Shown here: positions 21,715 to 34,090 of the stretch, piece by piece
Layout: each line of letters starts with the position of its first letter
How positions within the stretch are numbered: position 1 is the stretch's first letter
Source: Malurus cyaneus samueli
Taxonomy: Eukaryota > Chordata > Aves > Passeriformes > Maluridae
Length of the DNA stretch: 64,000 nucleotides
Reading direction: 5' to 3'
Assembly (NCBI GenBank): GCA_009741485.1
Contig: VKON01004137.1
Span: 1 to 64,000 of the forward strand
Notes under the pieces: generated by a model
Seen by the model: the letters and a program-made list of their open reading frames with translations, nothing else
The model's database searches: none
Told to the model about the DNA's origin: nothing
Translations under genes and position numbers: made by a program

Positions 21715-21835
21715 GGAAGAGGAAAGGAAGGAAAGGAAAGGAAGAAGAAGAGGAAAGGAAAGGAAAGGAAAGGAAAGGAAAAGGAAAGGAAAAGGAAGGA
21801 AAAGGAAAGGAGGGAAAGGAAAGGAAAGGAAAGAT
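21715..21835. repeat. (GGAAA)n pentanucleotide microsatellite
   Basis: About 20 nearly perfect aggaa/ggaaa units, purine-only on the + strand. Confidence 0.95.
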
Positions 21836-21839
21836 CCAT

Positions 21840-22225
21840 CGATTCCCCCTCGCAGCTTTCCTTTTAACTGCTCTGGCATTTTTAGGTCTATAGGGGTGGG
21901 AACGGCTCCGCTTTTCCTGAACCGATCTCCAGGAAAAACCAACCGGGAATGGAGGGACGGAGGGCCCGGAATGTCCTCGGTAACGGTGGCAACCACTCGC
22001 CCCCGCCCCTTCCAGCGTGCCCCCTCATCTGTATGCCCGGCCAGCGCCGCAGCTCATGGCAACCCCGAGCTCCGGGAATACCGGGATCGGAGCCGCCGGA
22101 AAAAAACGGGAGGATTCATCCAGCGGCTGCCGAAAGGGAAAACTGAGTCCGTTTTTAAGGGATTTGTGCAGTTTCCGGGGGGGTTTTGGTGCGCTGGGTG
22201 GTGGGGTTGGAGGGTGGGTGTTTCT
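21840..22225. other. GC-richer unique segment upstream of LRRN2, no gene seen
   Basis: Contains CpG dinucleotides and the block ggtaacggtggcaaccactc (21981-22000), an imperfect inverted X-box-like pair. No protein similarity is recognised in any frame. Confidence 0.35.
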
Positions 22226-22440
22226 GGGTGGGAAGGTTTTTGGGATGGGAGGATTTTCCCTGGATGGGAGAATTTTCTGGGGTGAGAAAATTTTTCCCGG
22301 ATGGGAGTATTTTCTGGGATGGGAAGTTTTTTCGGTGGGAATATTTTCCTGGGATGGGAGGATTTTTCGGGATGCTTTGGGAGGATTTTTTGGGATGGGA
22401 GGACTTTTCGGGATGGGAATTTTTTTCTGGGATAGGATTG
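22225..22440. repeat. Minisatellite of GGGATGGGAGGATTTTCC type
   Basis: About eleven units of 18-22 bp (gatgggaggattttctgg). The same family recurs at 25495-26110 and in the duplicated half. Confidence 0.88.
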
Positions 22441-23215
22441 GGATCCCACCCCAATTTTCCAGCTCTTCACCCCCTCTTTGGTGGTGGTTTGGTGGCCGAG
22501 AAGACGCCCGGGGGCGGGGGGGTCCCTGCTCCAAATCTTTTCCCAAACCAAGCTCAGCACCTCCAATGGGTTTTCTGGAGAATTTTTCCTATCGGGATAA
22601 ATCCCCGGGTTTTCTCTTCCCTTCTCCCTCCTCCACTTGGAAAAATCAGGAGCGAGACCTCACCCAGGGAGCAGCGCCGGGGACAGGGACAGCTCCTGGG
22701 ACACGGTCGGGATCGGGAGCGCATTCAGGAGGAAAATTCAGGAGGAAAACCCTAAATTTCGGATTTTTCACCCGACAACCCGACCCCCGGAGGCGGCAAC
22801 TTTGTCCCCCGCGTGTGGCGCGTTCCGAGCTGCGGGAAACCTCAAATCCACATTTTTGGGTCAGCCCCAAATCCGCGTTTTTCCGCCGGGAATCCCTGGG
22901 GCCAATCCCGTTTTATCCCCGGGATCCCGGGGCCGGCCCTCAGGAGCGTTAACCGGAGCGTTTGGAATTATCGCCGAGGGATAAAAACCGGCTGAGCTCT
23001 GCCCCCGGAGCGATCGGGGGATGGCAGAGATGGAATTTCAGCCCGAATGTCCTTCCCTGTGTCCCTCCCGCGGTTCTGGGAGCGTCTCCAGCTGCAGGCG
23101 CTCCGGGGCTGCAGATCCCGGCTCCGACATTCCCCACATCCCTTTTCCAAATTAAAAACATTCCGGGCAGAAATTGGATAGTGAAGGGGCGAAAACTGCT
23201 TTTTTTGGGATTTTT
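22440..23215. other. Unique GC-rich intergenic sequence, no gene seen
   Basis: CpG-containing sequence with several short frames but no recognisable protein motif. It could hold a non-coding LRRN2 leader exon, which cannot be shown from sequence alone. Confidence 0.35.
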
Positions 23216-23320
23216 CTCTCTGTCTGTCTCTTTTTTTTTGTTGGGTTTTTTTTTTGTGTTTGTTTTTTTGGGTTTTTTTTTGTTTTTGTTTTTTTTTTTT
23301 GTTTTTTTTTTTCTTTGTGA
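23215..23320. repeat. T/G homopolymer tract; left boundary of the 20-kb duplicated segment
   Basis: Runs of T broken by G. Its counterpart (43637-43700) is the first sequence right of the assembly gap, so contig breakage at this tract is plausible. Confidence 0.85.
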
Positions 23321-23329
23321 TCTGCAGAG

Positions 23330-23850
23330 CCTTTGGCCGTTTTTCTCTAACACGGAGCTGTTTCAGGGAATTTCCCCATCCAGCCCCTTCCCATCAGGTT
23401 CCAGGTGAATTCCCGAATATTCAATCCCGAAAATTCCCCTTCTTCCCAAGGCACCACCAACGCTTGACTTCACAGCTTTGGGAGAATTCCCAAATCCACA
23501 TTTCCGTACATCCAAAAGGCACAAAAATCGACATTTTCCCTCTAATTCTGGGCTGTTCTGGCTCGTGCTGAGGCCACACTCAGCTCTGGGGGGATCTGCG
23601 CCAACACCTCATTCCCACAGCAAATTTAATTGGGAATATTACAGAATTGGGATGTTTTATCCCCAAAATAAATGCAATTGTTTAGATTTTGAGAATGGGG
23701 AGAAGGAAATGTCACCGAGCTTTTTGGTGTCACTTTGTCCTGCTTTAATTCCTGCCCAGGAGCAGGAGGGGACCAGGACAGGGCTGGGGGATGTGGGGTC
23801 ACTCGGCCGAGGCGGCGAGGCCCAGGGGTTTGATTTAGAGAGTCCCTAAT
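23330..23850. other. Unique intergenic segment, no gene seen
   Basis: A non-repetitive stretch present again at about 43725-44210. It contains ccccaaaataaatgcaattg near 23660 with an AATAAA hexamer, but no coding potential is recognisable. Confidence 0.35.
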
Positions 23851-23929
23851 GGGATTTGAGGTCCCTGGATGGGATTTGAGGTCCCCGGATGGGATTTGAG
23901 GTCCCTGGATGAGATTTGAGGTCCCTCCC
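23850..23929. repeat. Exact 20-bp period repeat x 4
   Basis: Four head-to-tail units of GGGATTTGAGGTCCCTGGAT with one or two changes each, starting at 23850, 23870, 23890 and 23910. Confidence 0.95.
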
Positions 23930-24477
23930 ATCCCAAACCATCCCAGGATTCCATGCGCAGCTCACATTCCCGATCCATGCTGAGGGGAGAGGAGCAGGCA
24001 ACTGCTGAGCTGGGAAAGCTGGGGGTGGTTGTGCTAAATTCACCGAATCCCAAAATTCCTGAGTCTGGAAAATCCCTCCAGGATCCTCAACCTGTGCCTG
24101 ATCCCCATCTTGTCACCATCCCTGGGTGCTGGGTGCCACCTCCAGGGTGGCATTTCCAGGTCCAAGGCCTTCCTCAGACACCTCCAAGGATGGGGGCTCC
24201 AAAATTCCCTGAATTCCAGAATTCAGGAGGGAGCGGACCCAGGATGGGATGTAAGAAGCAGCAGAAAAAAATCGGGAAGGGGATGGAACCTGAGTGTTAA
24301 TTGGGATCGAGATGGAGCCACAAGCGTGACATAGCAAACCCATCATCCTCAAATCCAACCTCCATCCCCTCCAAAATTTGGGAATTAAAGGCTTTCCCAG
24401 CCTCCCTCCATCCCGAAAAAATGGAACTGTGGGATGCCAGAGCGGGGAGGAGGAGGAGAACGAGCGCCACGGAACCG

Positions 24478-24645
24478 CTGAGCCCTCATTAGGCCCAATT
24501 AAAACCAGGAGCGAGATGACAATTGTAATTTGTGCCCGGCTAATTGTTCACCGCGGCAGCTGATGGCCGGGCCGATGCGTTAATTAATTAATTACGCTGG
24601 GTCCCAGTGGGGCGGCTCCGAACTCTGCCGGGGAGCGGTTCGTGC
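24478..24645. promoter_or_regulatory. Candidate conserved non-coding element rich in homeodomain and E-box sites
   Basis: A non-repetitive block with several TAATTA/TAATTG/CAATTA cores (cattaggcccaattaaaa, gacaattgtaattt, gcgttaattaattaatta) and a CAGCTG E-box at 24557-24562, in otherwise repeat-rich DNA. This composition is typical of developmental enhancers. Function and conservation are inferred, not shown. Confidence 0.4.
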
Positions 24646-25004
24646 TCAGTGATGGGAATTTGGTTCCTTTCGGGGTCTGGAGAGCCCCTGATCCTTCACC
24701 ATGCCCGGAGTGGGTCAGAGCCACCCTGATCCCAAAGGTGGTGACACCGCTGTGACCTCCCTGCCACCAGGGATGGCCTCAGCCCCGTCCTGTCCCATGG
24801 CCGAGCAGAGCTTGAATCCATTCAGTGCCTCTTCTGGCAATGCCCTCCGTGTTTACGAGGTAGAGCAGAAGAAAGGTGGCGGGGCCATCCGGACTCTACA
24901 GCCCACCAAAAATTCCCTAATATTAATTTTTCTACGACCCCAACATCTCCTCGTCCCCAGCGCCCTACAGGTGCCCTTTTCCCGGACTGATGTGCCCCAT
25001 TTAT

Positions 25005-25200
25005 CCCATCCCATGAATCCCATCCATCCCCGTCCCGTCCCATCCCCGTCCTCATCCCCCCTCCCGTCCCGTCCCGTCCCATCCCATCCCATCCTTCATC
25101 ATCCCATGTCCCATCCCATCTCCATCCATCCAAATCTCCACATAACCCAACCCAGACCCATCCCATCCCAATCCATCCCATCCCCATCCCATCCCAGGTC
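25005..25200. repeat. (CCATC)n-type pentanucleotide repeat
   Basis: Degenerate catccc/catcccgtccc units over about 190 bp. Confidence 0.92.
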
Positions 25201-25254
25201 ACACAGTGGACGTTGCTGCTGCTTTGCCGCGTCATTCCCCGTGACCTTCCCAGC

Positions 25255-25335
25255 GGATCGCCCTCCCGCCGGGAACGATCCATAATTAATTAATTAATCA
25301 ATCATTCATTAACACCAGCTCATTTGCACAGCAGC
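25255..25335. promoter_or_regulatory. TAAT-rich block, candidate conserved element
   Basis: Contains ccataattaattaattaat, caatcattcattaacacc and agctcatttgcacag (octamer-like ATTTGCA). It is unique sequence between two repeats. Confidence 0.35.
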
Positions 25336-25494
25336 CCTGCCCAGACCCCCCTTCATTCCCACGCCGAGGCCGAGGGCAGCGCAGAAGGGAGGGGATGCTC
25401 TGGTCAGAGGAATCAGAGCGTTCCGAATCGCTGAATCGGATCCCAAGGACACGGAGCCGCGGGAGCGCGGCCAACCCCGCCTGGTGGTGGGGTG

Positions 25495-26110
25495 GAGGGG
25501 TGGATGGTCTGGGGTGGGAGGGTTTTCCAGGATGGGAGGATTTTATGGAATGGGAGGATTTTTTGGGATGAGAAGATTTTCCAGGATGGGATGATTCTCC
25601 AGGATGGGAGGATTTTCCTGGGATGGGAGAGTTTTTTGGGATGGGAGGATTCTCCCGGCATGGGATAATTCTCCTGGAATGGGAGGATTTTCTGGGATGG
25701 GAGGATTTTTCTAGGGAGGATTTTTTGGGGTGATTTTTTCACATAGCTTGGAGGTAGCTTTCCGATGGTTATGGGTAGGTCAATTTCTGTGGTGTAGGAT
25801 TGTTTGTGGGATGGGAGAATTATCCCTAGAATCGGTATGATTTCTTCCGTGGAGTGTTGAAGGATATTTTTTCTGAATGGGAGGATTCTCCTGGAATGGG
25901 AGGATTTTCAGGGATGGGAGGATATTCCTGGGATGGGAATATTTTTGAGAATGGGAGGATTTATTGGGATGGGATGATTCTCCTGGGATGGGATGATTTT
26001 CTGGGATGGGAGGATTTTTCCAGGATGGGAGCATTTTTTGGGATGATTTTCCAGGATGGGAAGATTTTCCAGGACGGGAAGATTTTCCAGGATGGGAAAG
26101 ATTTCATTGG
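25495..26110. repeat. Minisatellite of GGGATGGGAGGATTTTCC type
   Basis: About 28 units of 18-22 bp. The middle part (25740-25860) is eroded by indels. Confidence 0.9.
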
Positions 26111-26119
26111 AAGACTCAG

Positions 26120-26740
26120 GATGTGGATATTTTAATTCTGGTACGGTGAGATTTTGGTGTGAGGAGGTATCTGTGGAAGTATTGGTGATCTTCTCATCCT
26201 CCTATTCTTTTCATACTCTTATCTTACCCTTCTCACCATAAATGCCATCCAACGCCCGATGGTGACTATCCTGTGACCGTCCCACCCTGTTGTCCCTGCT
26301 TCCGTCGGCATTTGGGGTATGCCATTTCCCGTGAAATAAAATATTATCACAAGTGCTATATGGTGGAGTGTAATGCCGTCAGTAAGAAGACCCACACAAC
26401 ATTCCTTTGATAGGATCTCAATCTAATGAGGCCAGGAACAGCCGGGGACTGGCTCCAGCTCTTATATCTCTCGGTTTCGGGAAATATAATATCCTTTCAG
26501 TCACTATGTCAGTTGTATGGATATTTCCTTTCCTGATATTCCGGGCTTCTTTAAACGTCTCCTCTCTCCAATGCGGAGGGTACTCAGGTTATTAAAGCTG
26601 AAATAAAAAAACCTTCCCAGGATAGAAGGTCTCAGGTGTTGTAATTATAAAATCCCAGCCCACCTATTGAAGTGAGCTTCTCTCTTGTTTGTTTGCCAGG
26701 TGGTTCTCTCGGTAAACAAAATTCTGCGGTCTTCGGGTGA
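26120..26740. other. Intergenic, no gene seen; sequence looks indel-rich
   Basis: Unique sequence whose counterpart near 46660-47240 aligns only patchily by eye, which suggests low consensus quality in both copies. Confidence 0.35.
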
Positions 26741-28460
26741 TGTTCGCTGCAGGCGGTCTGATTCGTGCACGGGGAGAGGCTGGGGAGGGGATGCGTTGGG
26801 GATATGGGAATGTGTTGGGACAGCTGCCATCGGGGAGAGGCTGGTGAAGAAGTTGGGTAATGTGAGTGAATCTGTCCTGCATCGGTCGGTGGGAGAGGCT
26901 GATTAGAGTGGGTATAATGCCAGGATATGTCAGGGAATATTGGTGAATTTCTTTGTTCATGGGAGAGCCAGGGAGGGTCTGGGGTGATGGGATAAAATGT
27001 CAGGTACATGCCGCACAGGTGAGGAGAGGTTAGGAAAAGCGGTGATATGTAGGGAAATTGTTGTCCTTTTGCATGGGGAAAGGTGCTGTGAGAGGCTCTG
27101 GGAAGCAGCAGGAAATGCTGCATCCGGTGTGAGAGCTTGGAAGAATAGGATGGCCGGGTTAAGTAAGAATGCTCGCACGGGGGATGGGATGGAGAGGAGA
27201 ATTGGGAATACCAGGATTGGTGCATGGGAGAGGGTTTGAGAAGTGGCAATCTGCATGGGGAAAGGGCTGGAGAGTGGGGAAAGGAGCGGGTATCTGCTGC
27301 ATCCGGGGGTAGAGTGCCTGGACTGTGTGGTAGATGGAAACCAGAGAGTCTGGCAATGGAAGTAGGCTGAGAAGTGGGAATGGTGGGGAATGCCCTGCAT
27401 GGGGAGAGGGCTGGAAGAAGTGTGGGGAATACGGAAATATGTGGGAAATTTTGCTTGTCATCGGGGTGTATGAGTGCTGGAAAGATAGGAGAATTTGGAT
27501 TATTGCCATGAATGGTCTACGGTAAGGGGCCTGCTAAAGGGCTGGAGAATATACTGGGTAAATTTCTGTCTTATTCGGTGAGTAGAGCTGGTAAGAGTGG
27601 AATGTCAGGTTATTATATAGGAATGCTGCATGGAGAAGTTGGGTCTTGTGTAAAATATGAGTATATATGGATATCTTTTGTTTGGGTTATTGCTGCATGA
27701 GTTGTGAGAGGCCTTGGAGAGGAGAAATTGTGTGGAATGTCCAGGCTTAATGGGCCATTGGGAAAGGACTTGGATGTAGTGTCTGGAGTAAACGGGTATC
27801 GCTATGGGGAAAATGGATGCTGGGTATTGGATGGATGGAATGTCGGGAATGCTGCATTTCGCGCGCACAGGGCGTGAGTATTGTTATTATGTGTGAATTG
27901 TGAATGTAATTATCAGGTGTGGAATTAAAAAAATTAGCTGAAAAATCTGATGTATGTGCGATTTAGAGATGATAGTATGATGTATATGTGTGTATTGTGT
28001 AAATACGAATAGTGGGATATTGCTGTCCGGAATAGATAAGGCTGTAGAGCATTCCTCGCACGCCCACTCGTGTTATATGTGTCTTACAGGTGGATAGTGT
28101 GAGGGAGGCTTGTGTAGAGCCAGTTGTAGTGAGTGTGTGAATATGAGAACGCAAGAACGCTGGGACTTCAGGAAGAAGAACAGCAGCATATCTATCTGAG
28201 TGAATGTCTTATCGAATATGCATGCTAAATGGGCGAAGGAACAGACTGGAGAAGTTCTGGAATTGGGGGAGATATCCCGCGTATCCAGCGGAGGCAGCAG
28301 CCGAGGGATGTGGCTGGGATATATTCAGGGAAAGACTGGAAGAGGAGGCTTTGGGGCATTCTGGAAATGCGGAAAGCTCCACTTGGGAAGGTGGGCTGGA
28401 GGAGCAGGAATAGTGGGAATGTTGCATGGGGGAAAGGCTGGAAGGGGCTGGAGGAGCAGG
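26740..28460. repeat. Minisatellite of ~45-60 bp (GCTGCATGGGGAGAGGCTGGAGAAGTGGGAATG family)
   Basis: Roughly 30 degenerate units carrying gaatgctgcat, ggggaaaggctgga, ga(a)gtgggaatg and tcgggaa. It is cleanest at 26760-27260 and 28390-28460. 27500-28200 is so diverged or error-laden that units are hard to see. Confidence 0.85.
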
Positions 28461-29160
28461 AATTTCGCTCAGGCACAGATGCTCCACTGGGCCATTCCCG
28501 TTTCCATCCCGGCATGGAACTGGAGCCAGGAGGGAGAGCCGGATACCCCATCATGGGGACAGAGATTCCAGGGAATTCCAAATCCCCTGGAATTGGGGAT
28601 GGGGTCACAGAGAGCAAGGAGACCCCCAGGGCCGCTCCCGCTGAATTCCAGCGGAGGAAAGCTCAGGATGGCGCTGCTGTGGGGTCGGAGCTGTTCCCAA
28701 TCCCAAAAAACCCTCTCCCTGTTTTGTTGCTGGAGCATTCCCGCCTCCTTTGGAGTGACCAAAGGAATTGGGAATCCCATGGAATCACATCCCATAGGGA
28801 TCTGGGATTTTTCTGGGAAGAGCTGATCCCGCCCTGTGGATCCCCATGGCTGGAATGGCCATGAGGACACGAGGTCCTGCTGGCAGGGGACAGCCAGAGG
28901 TGGCCCCCGCTCCCCGTTCCCAAAAAAATTCCACATCTGGAATCTCTGGCTGTGGCAAAAAGGAGGGAAGTTCTGCAGTATAAATAAAAAAAAAATAAAA
29001 ATTCAAGTAAAAAAAAAAAACAAGGAAAAGGGCAAATCCAGGCTTTTCCCAGGGATCCGGCGGATCCAACCCCGCAGAATGAGGGGAACAACCTCCACCA
29101 TCCCCCCCACCAAAAAAAATAAACTCAAAAAAAAAAAAAAAAAATCCCGTGGATCGGGGC
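28460..29160. other. Intergenic unique sequence with two A-rich tracts, no gene seen
   Basis: A runs at 28985-29025 and 29107-29145. No protein-like frame is seen. Confidence 0.35.
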
Positions 29161-29290
29161 GGATGCCAAGGAGTCATTAGGAATCATAAGGAAAATGTAC
29201 GGTTGCCATGGCAACTGCCAGGAACGGCTTTGGGGCTGCCTCACCCCCTCCCCGGGTGCGGGGCGGATCCGTGGGATGGAGGCAAATCCC
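29160..29290. promoter_or_regulatory. Perfect RFX X-box palindrome in a candidate regulatory element
   Basis: GTTGCCATGGCAAC at 29202-29215 is a perfect 14-bp palindrome matching the RFX X-box (GTNRCC...RGYAAC). It is preceded by gagtcattaggaatcataag and followed by CpG-rich sequence. In the second copy (near 49569) the surroundings survive but one extra G breaks the palindrome. Binding is inferred. Confidence 0.5.
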
Positions 29291-29859
29291 TCTGGAAGCG
29301 CCGGGAAGGGATGGGGGAGTCTGGGGAAAGGAGCGGCGCTGGTTTTTATGGGATTTTCTGGGGGTGAACCCCTCTGTGGGATTCCAGACAGGGATTTTCC
29401 AACGGGGTGTGGATTCTGATTATCCCAGTGGAGCGGGAGGAGAGGGAAAAACCTTCCCTGGGTGGGGAATGGAGCTTGTTCCTGGAAAATTCTGATTCTG
29501 GCTCGTCGGGAATGAACTGTTGTATCTATCTCCGGTAGCATCCAAAAAGGGAGGGATTAATTTCTCAAGTGGGAGCTTAGAAAAACTAGCGATGAGCTGG
29601 GATTAAGGAGCCTGGAACAGGAAGGAAGAGCTTTAGTGGATCCCCACGAAGCATCTCCGGCTGCGGCTTGTCGATCCGCCGCCGTCATATGGCGCCGATT
29701 GTAAAAATCCCGACACACTTTACCATGGTATTCTGAAAGAGAAGAGCAAGACCGTTCGATATAATGTCTATGTCTATGTGTTATAGCCTGAATTCCCACA
29801 GCGACACAGAACCTAGAGGTGCTCCTGAGGAAACAACCCATATTACCCACAACCCATTT

Positions 29860-30155
29860 TCCATAAATCCTCTCCCTGAATCCATCTTCCTAAATCCAAC
29901 TCTCCTAAATCCAATTTCTCAGGTCCATTTCCCAAACCCATTTCCCAAACCCATCTCCTAAACCCATTTTCCAAACGCATTTCCCAAACCCATTTTCCCA
30001 AATCCATCTCCTAAATCCATTTTCCAATCTATTTCCCAAACCCATCTCCCAAATCCATTTCCCAAATCCATTTCCCAACCAGTTTCCCAAATCCATCTCC
30101 TAAATCCATTTTCCAATCCATTTTCCAAACTCATTTCCCAAATCCGTTTCCCAGC
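29860..30155. repeat. 14-16 bp repeat (TTTCCCAAATCCA type), block 1
   Basis: About 18 units of ccaaatccatttcc with variants. Confidence 0.9.
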
Positions 30156-31200
30156 ACGAGTGCGGAAATTATTAAAGAATATCCCTGAAATTCCAATTTT
30201 TTTTGTGTATTTAACAAGAATTCCACAAAAAGGGAAACTCAGCAGGGGAATTCTGAAGGATTGACCCCGAATGCCAGATAAAGGGACGGATCCCGCCCAA
30301 CGCCGAGAATTACGGAATGCGGGATGTTCCCGGAGCCAGGATTGGGACAGCCCGTCCTGACAGCTTGTAGGAGTCGGGAAAAGTGACTCAGAAATGGGAC
30401 TGGGCTCAGAATTTTCCACAAAAAAATAAAAAACATTCCTGGGATAAAATCACAGCTCTGCAGCAATTTGCAATCAGGCATCAAAGCTGCTGCCCCCCTT
30501 TTTTTTCTCTCTCTTTTTCTGGTTTTTTTTGTTACATTTTGGGTTTTTTTGGGATTTCAAGGGAAGGGAGAGGCTTTGATGAGGCATCAAACACCCAAAA
30601 TATTCCTTGAAATTTCAGCATCGTCCTCTGGAAAGGGCGACAACCACACCATGGAAAATCTTCTCCCAACACAGACCAAACCGGATCATTTTTAATGGAT
30701 CATAAACAGGTAAAACCCCATCTTTTCCCCTTTCTGGGTAGCCAGAATTTGTATTTTTTTATCCTTTCCCCCTCTTTGTTCCCAATGGCCCTGCAGGAAT
30801 CGGGATGGAGGGAAGAAAAGCTGCCTTTTTTTTTTTCCCTTTTTTTCCCCTAAAACCTTTTTTTTTCCCTAAACCACAGATCTGGAGCCGGCTCCTCTCA
30901 TCCTTTGGGAAAAGCTGGTTAAGATGCAAAACCCCTTTTCCTGCTGATTACAAATTCCTCACTGATGAAGGCTTTTAAATTCCAAATGAGCCTTATTAAA
31001 GCTTCTCTCTTCCCAAAAAAAACCCTCAATTTTTCCCGGCTTGGAACCTGAATTCTCCTCATCTTCAGCCCACCAAGTGAAGGACAAATCCCCGATCCCT
31101 AATTTCAACTGGAATTGTTTTTTTTTTTTTTTAGGATGAGGTTGTAAATTCCCGTTAAAAATGGGTTTAAGACAGAGATTGGGAGAGGGGTCCTGATGAA
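30155..31200. other. Intergenic unique sequence, no gene seen
   Basis: Unique sequence with short poly-T runs between two blocks of the same 14-bp repeat. No recognisable coding frame. Confidence 0.35.
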
Positions 31201-31570
31201 ACCAAACCCATTTCCCAAATCAGTTTCCTGAATTTTCAATCAGTTTCCCAAATCCATTTCCCAAATCTATTTTTCAGTTTCCCAAATCAATTTTTCAGTT
31301 TCCCAAATCCATTTCCCAAATCCATTTCCCAAATCCATTTTTCAATCAGTTTCCCAAATCCATTTCCCAAATCCATTTTTCAGTTTCCCAAATCCATTTT
31401 TCAGTTTCCCAAATCCATTTCCCAAATCCATTTTTCAGTTTCCCAAATCCATTTCCCAAATCCATTTTCCCAAATCCATCTCCTAAATCCATTTTCCAAT
31501 CTATTTCCCAAACCCATCTCCCAAACCTATCTCCTAAATCCATTTTCCAAACCCATTTCCCAAATCCGAC
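31200..31570. repeat. 14-16 bp repeat (TTTCCCAAATCCA type), block 2
   Basis: About 25 units, partly organised in a higher-order unit with tttttcagtttcccaaatcc. Confidence 0.92.
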
Positions 31571-32039
31571 CCAGAGAGGGTTGGAAAATACGGGATCATT
31601 CCTGGAGGGAAAAACCCTTCCTTAATTCTGAGCCGAGCCGGTGAATAATTTATCCCAAATAATTTATGGATCGGGTCTGTCTGGGCAAAAAGCGCCCCAG
31701 ACTTCATTCCCAATTAAGCCCTTTGTGAATTGTCTGTGTATATCTATGTATTCTCTATATTGCCGCGCGAAATTTATTGTTTATTTCTCGAGATCGCGCG
31801 GGTCGCAATGCAGCCGCCGCAGCGGAGATTCAATCAACAGTTACCGCATGCCAGGATTCGGGAGGGACTATGGGGAAGTTCCCTAGCCTGGATCCAATTG
31901 GATGGGATTCTGGAATGTCCAAAATCCCCGAGGATGAATCCAGGCTGGATGGAGAAAGGGCTGCACCCGGAGCAATTTTCCTAAAATGTCCTAAATTCCG
32001 GCCACTGGAACAGAATTTCCCAAATAAATGGATGTCCTG

Positions 32040-32290
32040 AGATGCTGTTGGGAACTTCCATGTGATTTGGGAGCTTCCATGGGAATGGGAACTTCCATGA
32101 GATTTGGGAGCTTCCATAGGAATTGGAGCTTCTATGGGATTGGGAGCTTCCATGGGAATGGGAACTTCCATGAGATTGGGAGCTTCCATAGGAATGAGAA
32201 CTTCCATGGAAATCAGAGCTTCCATGGGTTTGGGAGTCTCCATGGAAATGGGAACTTTCACGGGAATCTGAGCTTCCACAGGAATGGGAG
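32040..32290. repeat. ~17-18 bp repeat (GGGAGCTTCCATGGGAAT type)
   Basis: About 14 units alternating ggaacttccatgaga and gggagcttccatggg. Confidence 0.9.
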
Positions 32291-34090
32291 CAGCTCCTCT
32301 GAACCCCAACTCTTCGGGGAGGCAATTCCAGCTCAAAGCCCGGTGCTTTGGGAAAAGCAAATTCCCAAATTCCCGGCCCTGCTGGGGCGGGATGGGGTCG
32401 GGAAATTCTATGTTATTGGATCTGAGAGGAATATCGGTCTACCGATCTATCACTCCCAGCTGCCAAGAGGATCTCTTAGGGCGAAGACGAGACAAGATCC
32501 CACCCAAAGGAAAAGGCTGGGAATGGCCGAGGAGCAGAGGCTGAGCCCGGCCCCGAGCCCGGTGACAGCGGGGTGACAAAAAGGGGACACCGGGATGATC
32601 CTCAGCAGAGCGGGATCGCGACACTGAGCCCCAGGGAGCCGGGAGATGCCTCTCCGTGTCCCGGGTGTGCCCTGAGGGCCATCCCAGCGTAATTCCCGGG
32701 GCAGGGAATGTCGCCCCGAGCCACCTCCCGTCACCCCACGGCTGCGCCAGGCTCGGGATGGGGGAGACAGGGAGGAGCCGTGCCCATCCCGGCTTTTCCG
32801 GACAGCGGGATCGGGGCCCATCGTCCTTGGGGAAAGGCGGGGCTGGGTCCTGGCTCGGCACCGAAGCAACAGTCCCCGGGTGGGGACAGCGGAGGGGACA
32901 GCGGAGGGGACAAGGTGGCCACCCCGCCCAACCCATCCTGAGCGCCACCGCCAAAGGCGCTCACGGCACCCGACGATGGCAGCGCCTCGTCACCCAGCAA
33001 TCCTGGGAATGCCGCTCCCACGGGCCTTTTCCCGGCCCCGGGGCTTCCCTTTGGGGTCTCACCGCCCGTCTGGGACCATCCCCGAGTGCTCAGGGGGGGT
33101 TCTCCAGCCCCTCCTGGGGGTCTCCAGCCCGTTTTTCCAGGCTCTGGGAGCATCCAGGGGAGGTGGCCAGGGTTGGGTGCCCGTGTGAGCCACGCACGGA
33201 TCTCAGAGCCTTTCCCAGCCCCGATCCCGCTCCCCGGGCCGGCTCCTGGGGTGATGCCCGGGCTCTCCGGGCTGGCAGGGCACGGCCCCGGGCAGGGCTG
33301 GGCGCCTGGCACAGGGACACGGGCACTGCGGGCGGGTGCGCGGCCGCGGCGGGGAGGGGCAGGGCTGGGGAGGGGGGAGGTAAACACGGAACCGGCGCGG
33401 AAATCAGCGAAATGACATTAAAATGACACCACGGCTGCTCCCGAGACGTCCTTTGCCACCGCCTTTGCCCGTCCCCAGCTCCCCGGCAGGCTCGGGGTGA
33501 AGGCGGTCAGGGAAAGAGCCCGAAGGATAAAAAAACCCTAAAGGGGTTTATTTTTTTCCACGCCCAATGTTCCTCCTGTCACATTTCCCGCGTCGCTCAG
33601 GCACCGAGCGGGTTAAGGCCCCCATCGCATCCTGCCAGCAGCTCTGGATTCCAGCCCCGCCGGCGGCTCCGGCCCCAGCGCATCCCCCCGGCCTCACCCC
33701 CGCTCCCGTCCGTGCCGGGTGAGGATCCTCTCGATCCCGGAGGAGTTTCCAGCAGCAGCGGGAATGCGGCTCCCCCCACCCGGCCACCATCCCTCGCTGC
33801 CTCCCGCGACCCCTTGGTCCCTCCCCGGAGCATCGGCCTGTCTGCCCATTCCCTATTTTTTTTTTTTTTCTCACCCTCTTTTTCTCCCTTTTAATTCCCA
33901 AATCCACCAATTTAGCGGGTAAAGCGAGATCTCCGAATGGGAAAAAAAAAAAAAACACCCAAACACTGCCGAGGCGCCGGCCTGGTGCCTGCAGAGCGCT
34001 GGAGCCCCAAAGTCACCCCCAAAGCTTGGGCTTGGCCCCCCACTCACCCTCGGAGTCTGTCCCCGTCCCCCGGCGCCGCTGTCACCGCCT
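32290..34090. other. GC-rich unique intergenic sequence, no gene seen
   Basis: GC-rich and CpG-bearing (especially 33180-33430), followed by a non-repetitive block at 33395-33480 with aatcagcgaaatgacatta. Long open frames occur in several frames at once, as expected from GC bias. None shows a known domain. Confidence 0.35.

Noticed and set aside
23850..23929. Four 20-bp direct repeats resembling a short CRISPR-like or iteron array
   Set aside because: Units are contiguous with no spacers, in vertebrate DNA; an ordinary short minisatellite.
28975..29150. A-rich tails that might mark processed retrocopies
   Set aside because: No gene-derived sequence, target-site duplication or LINE body is visible upstream of either A run.
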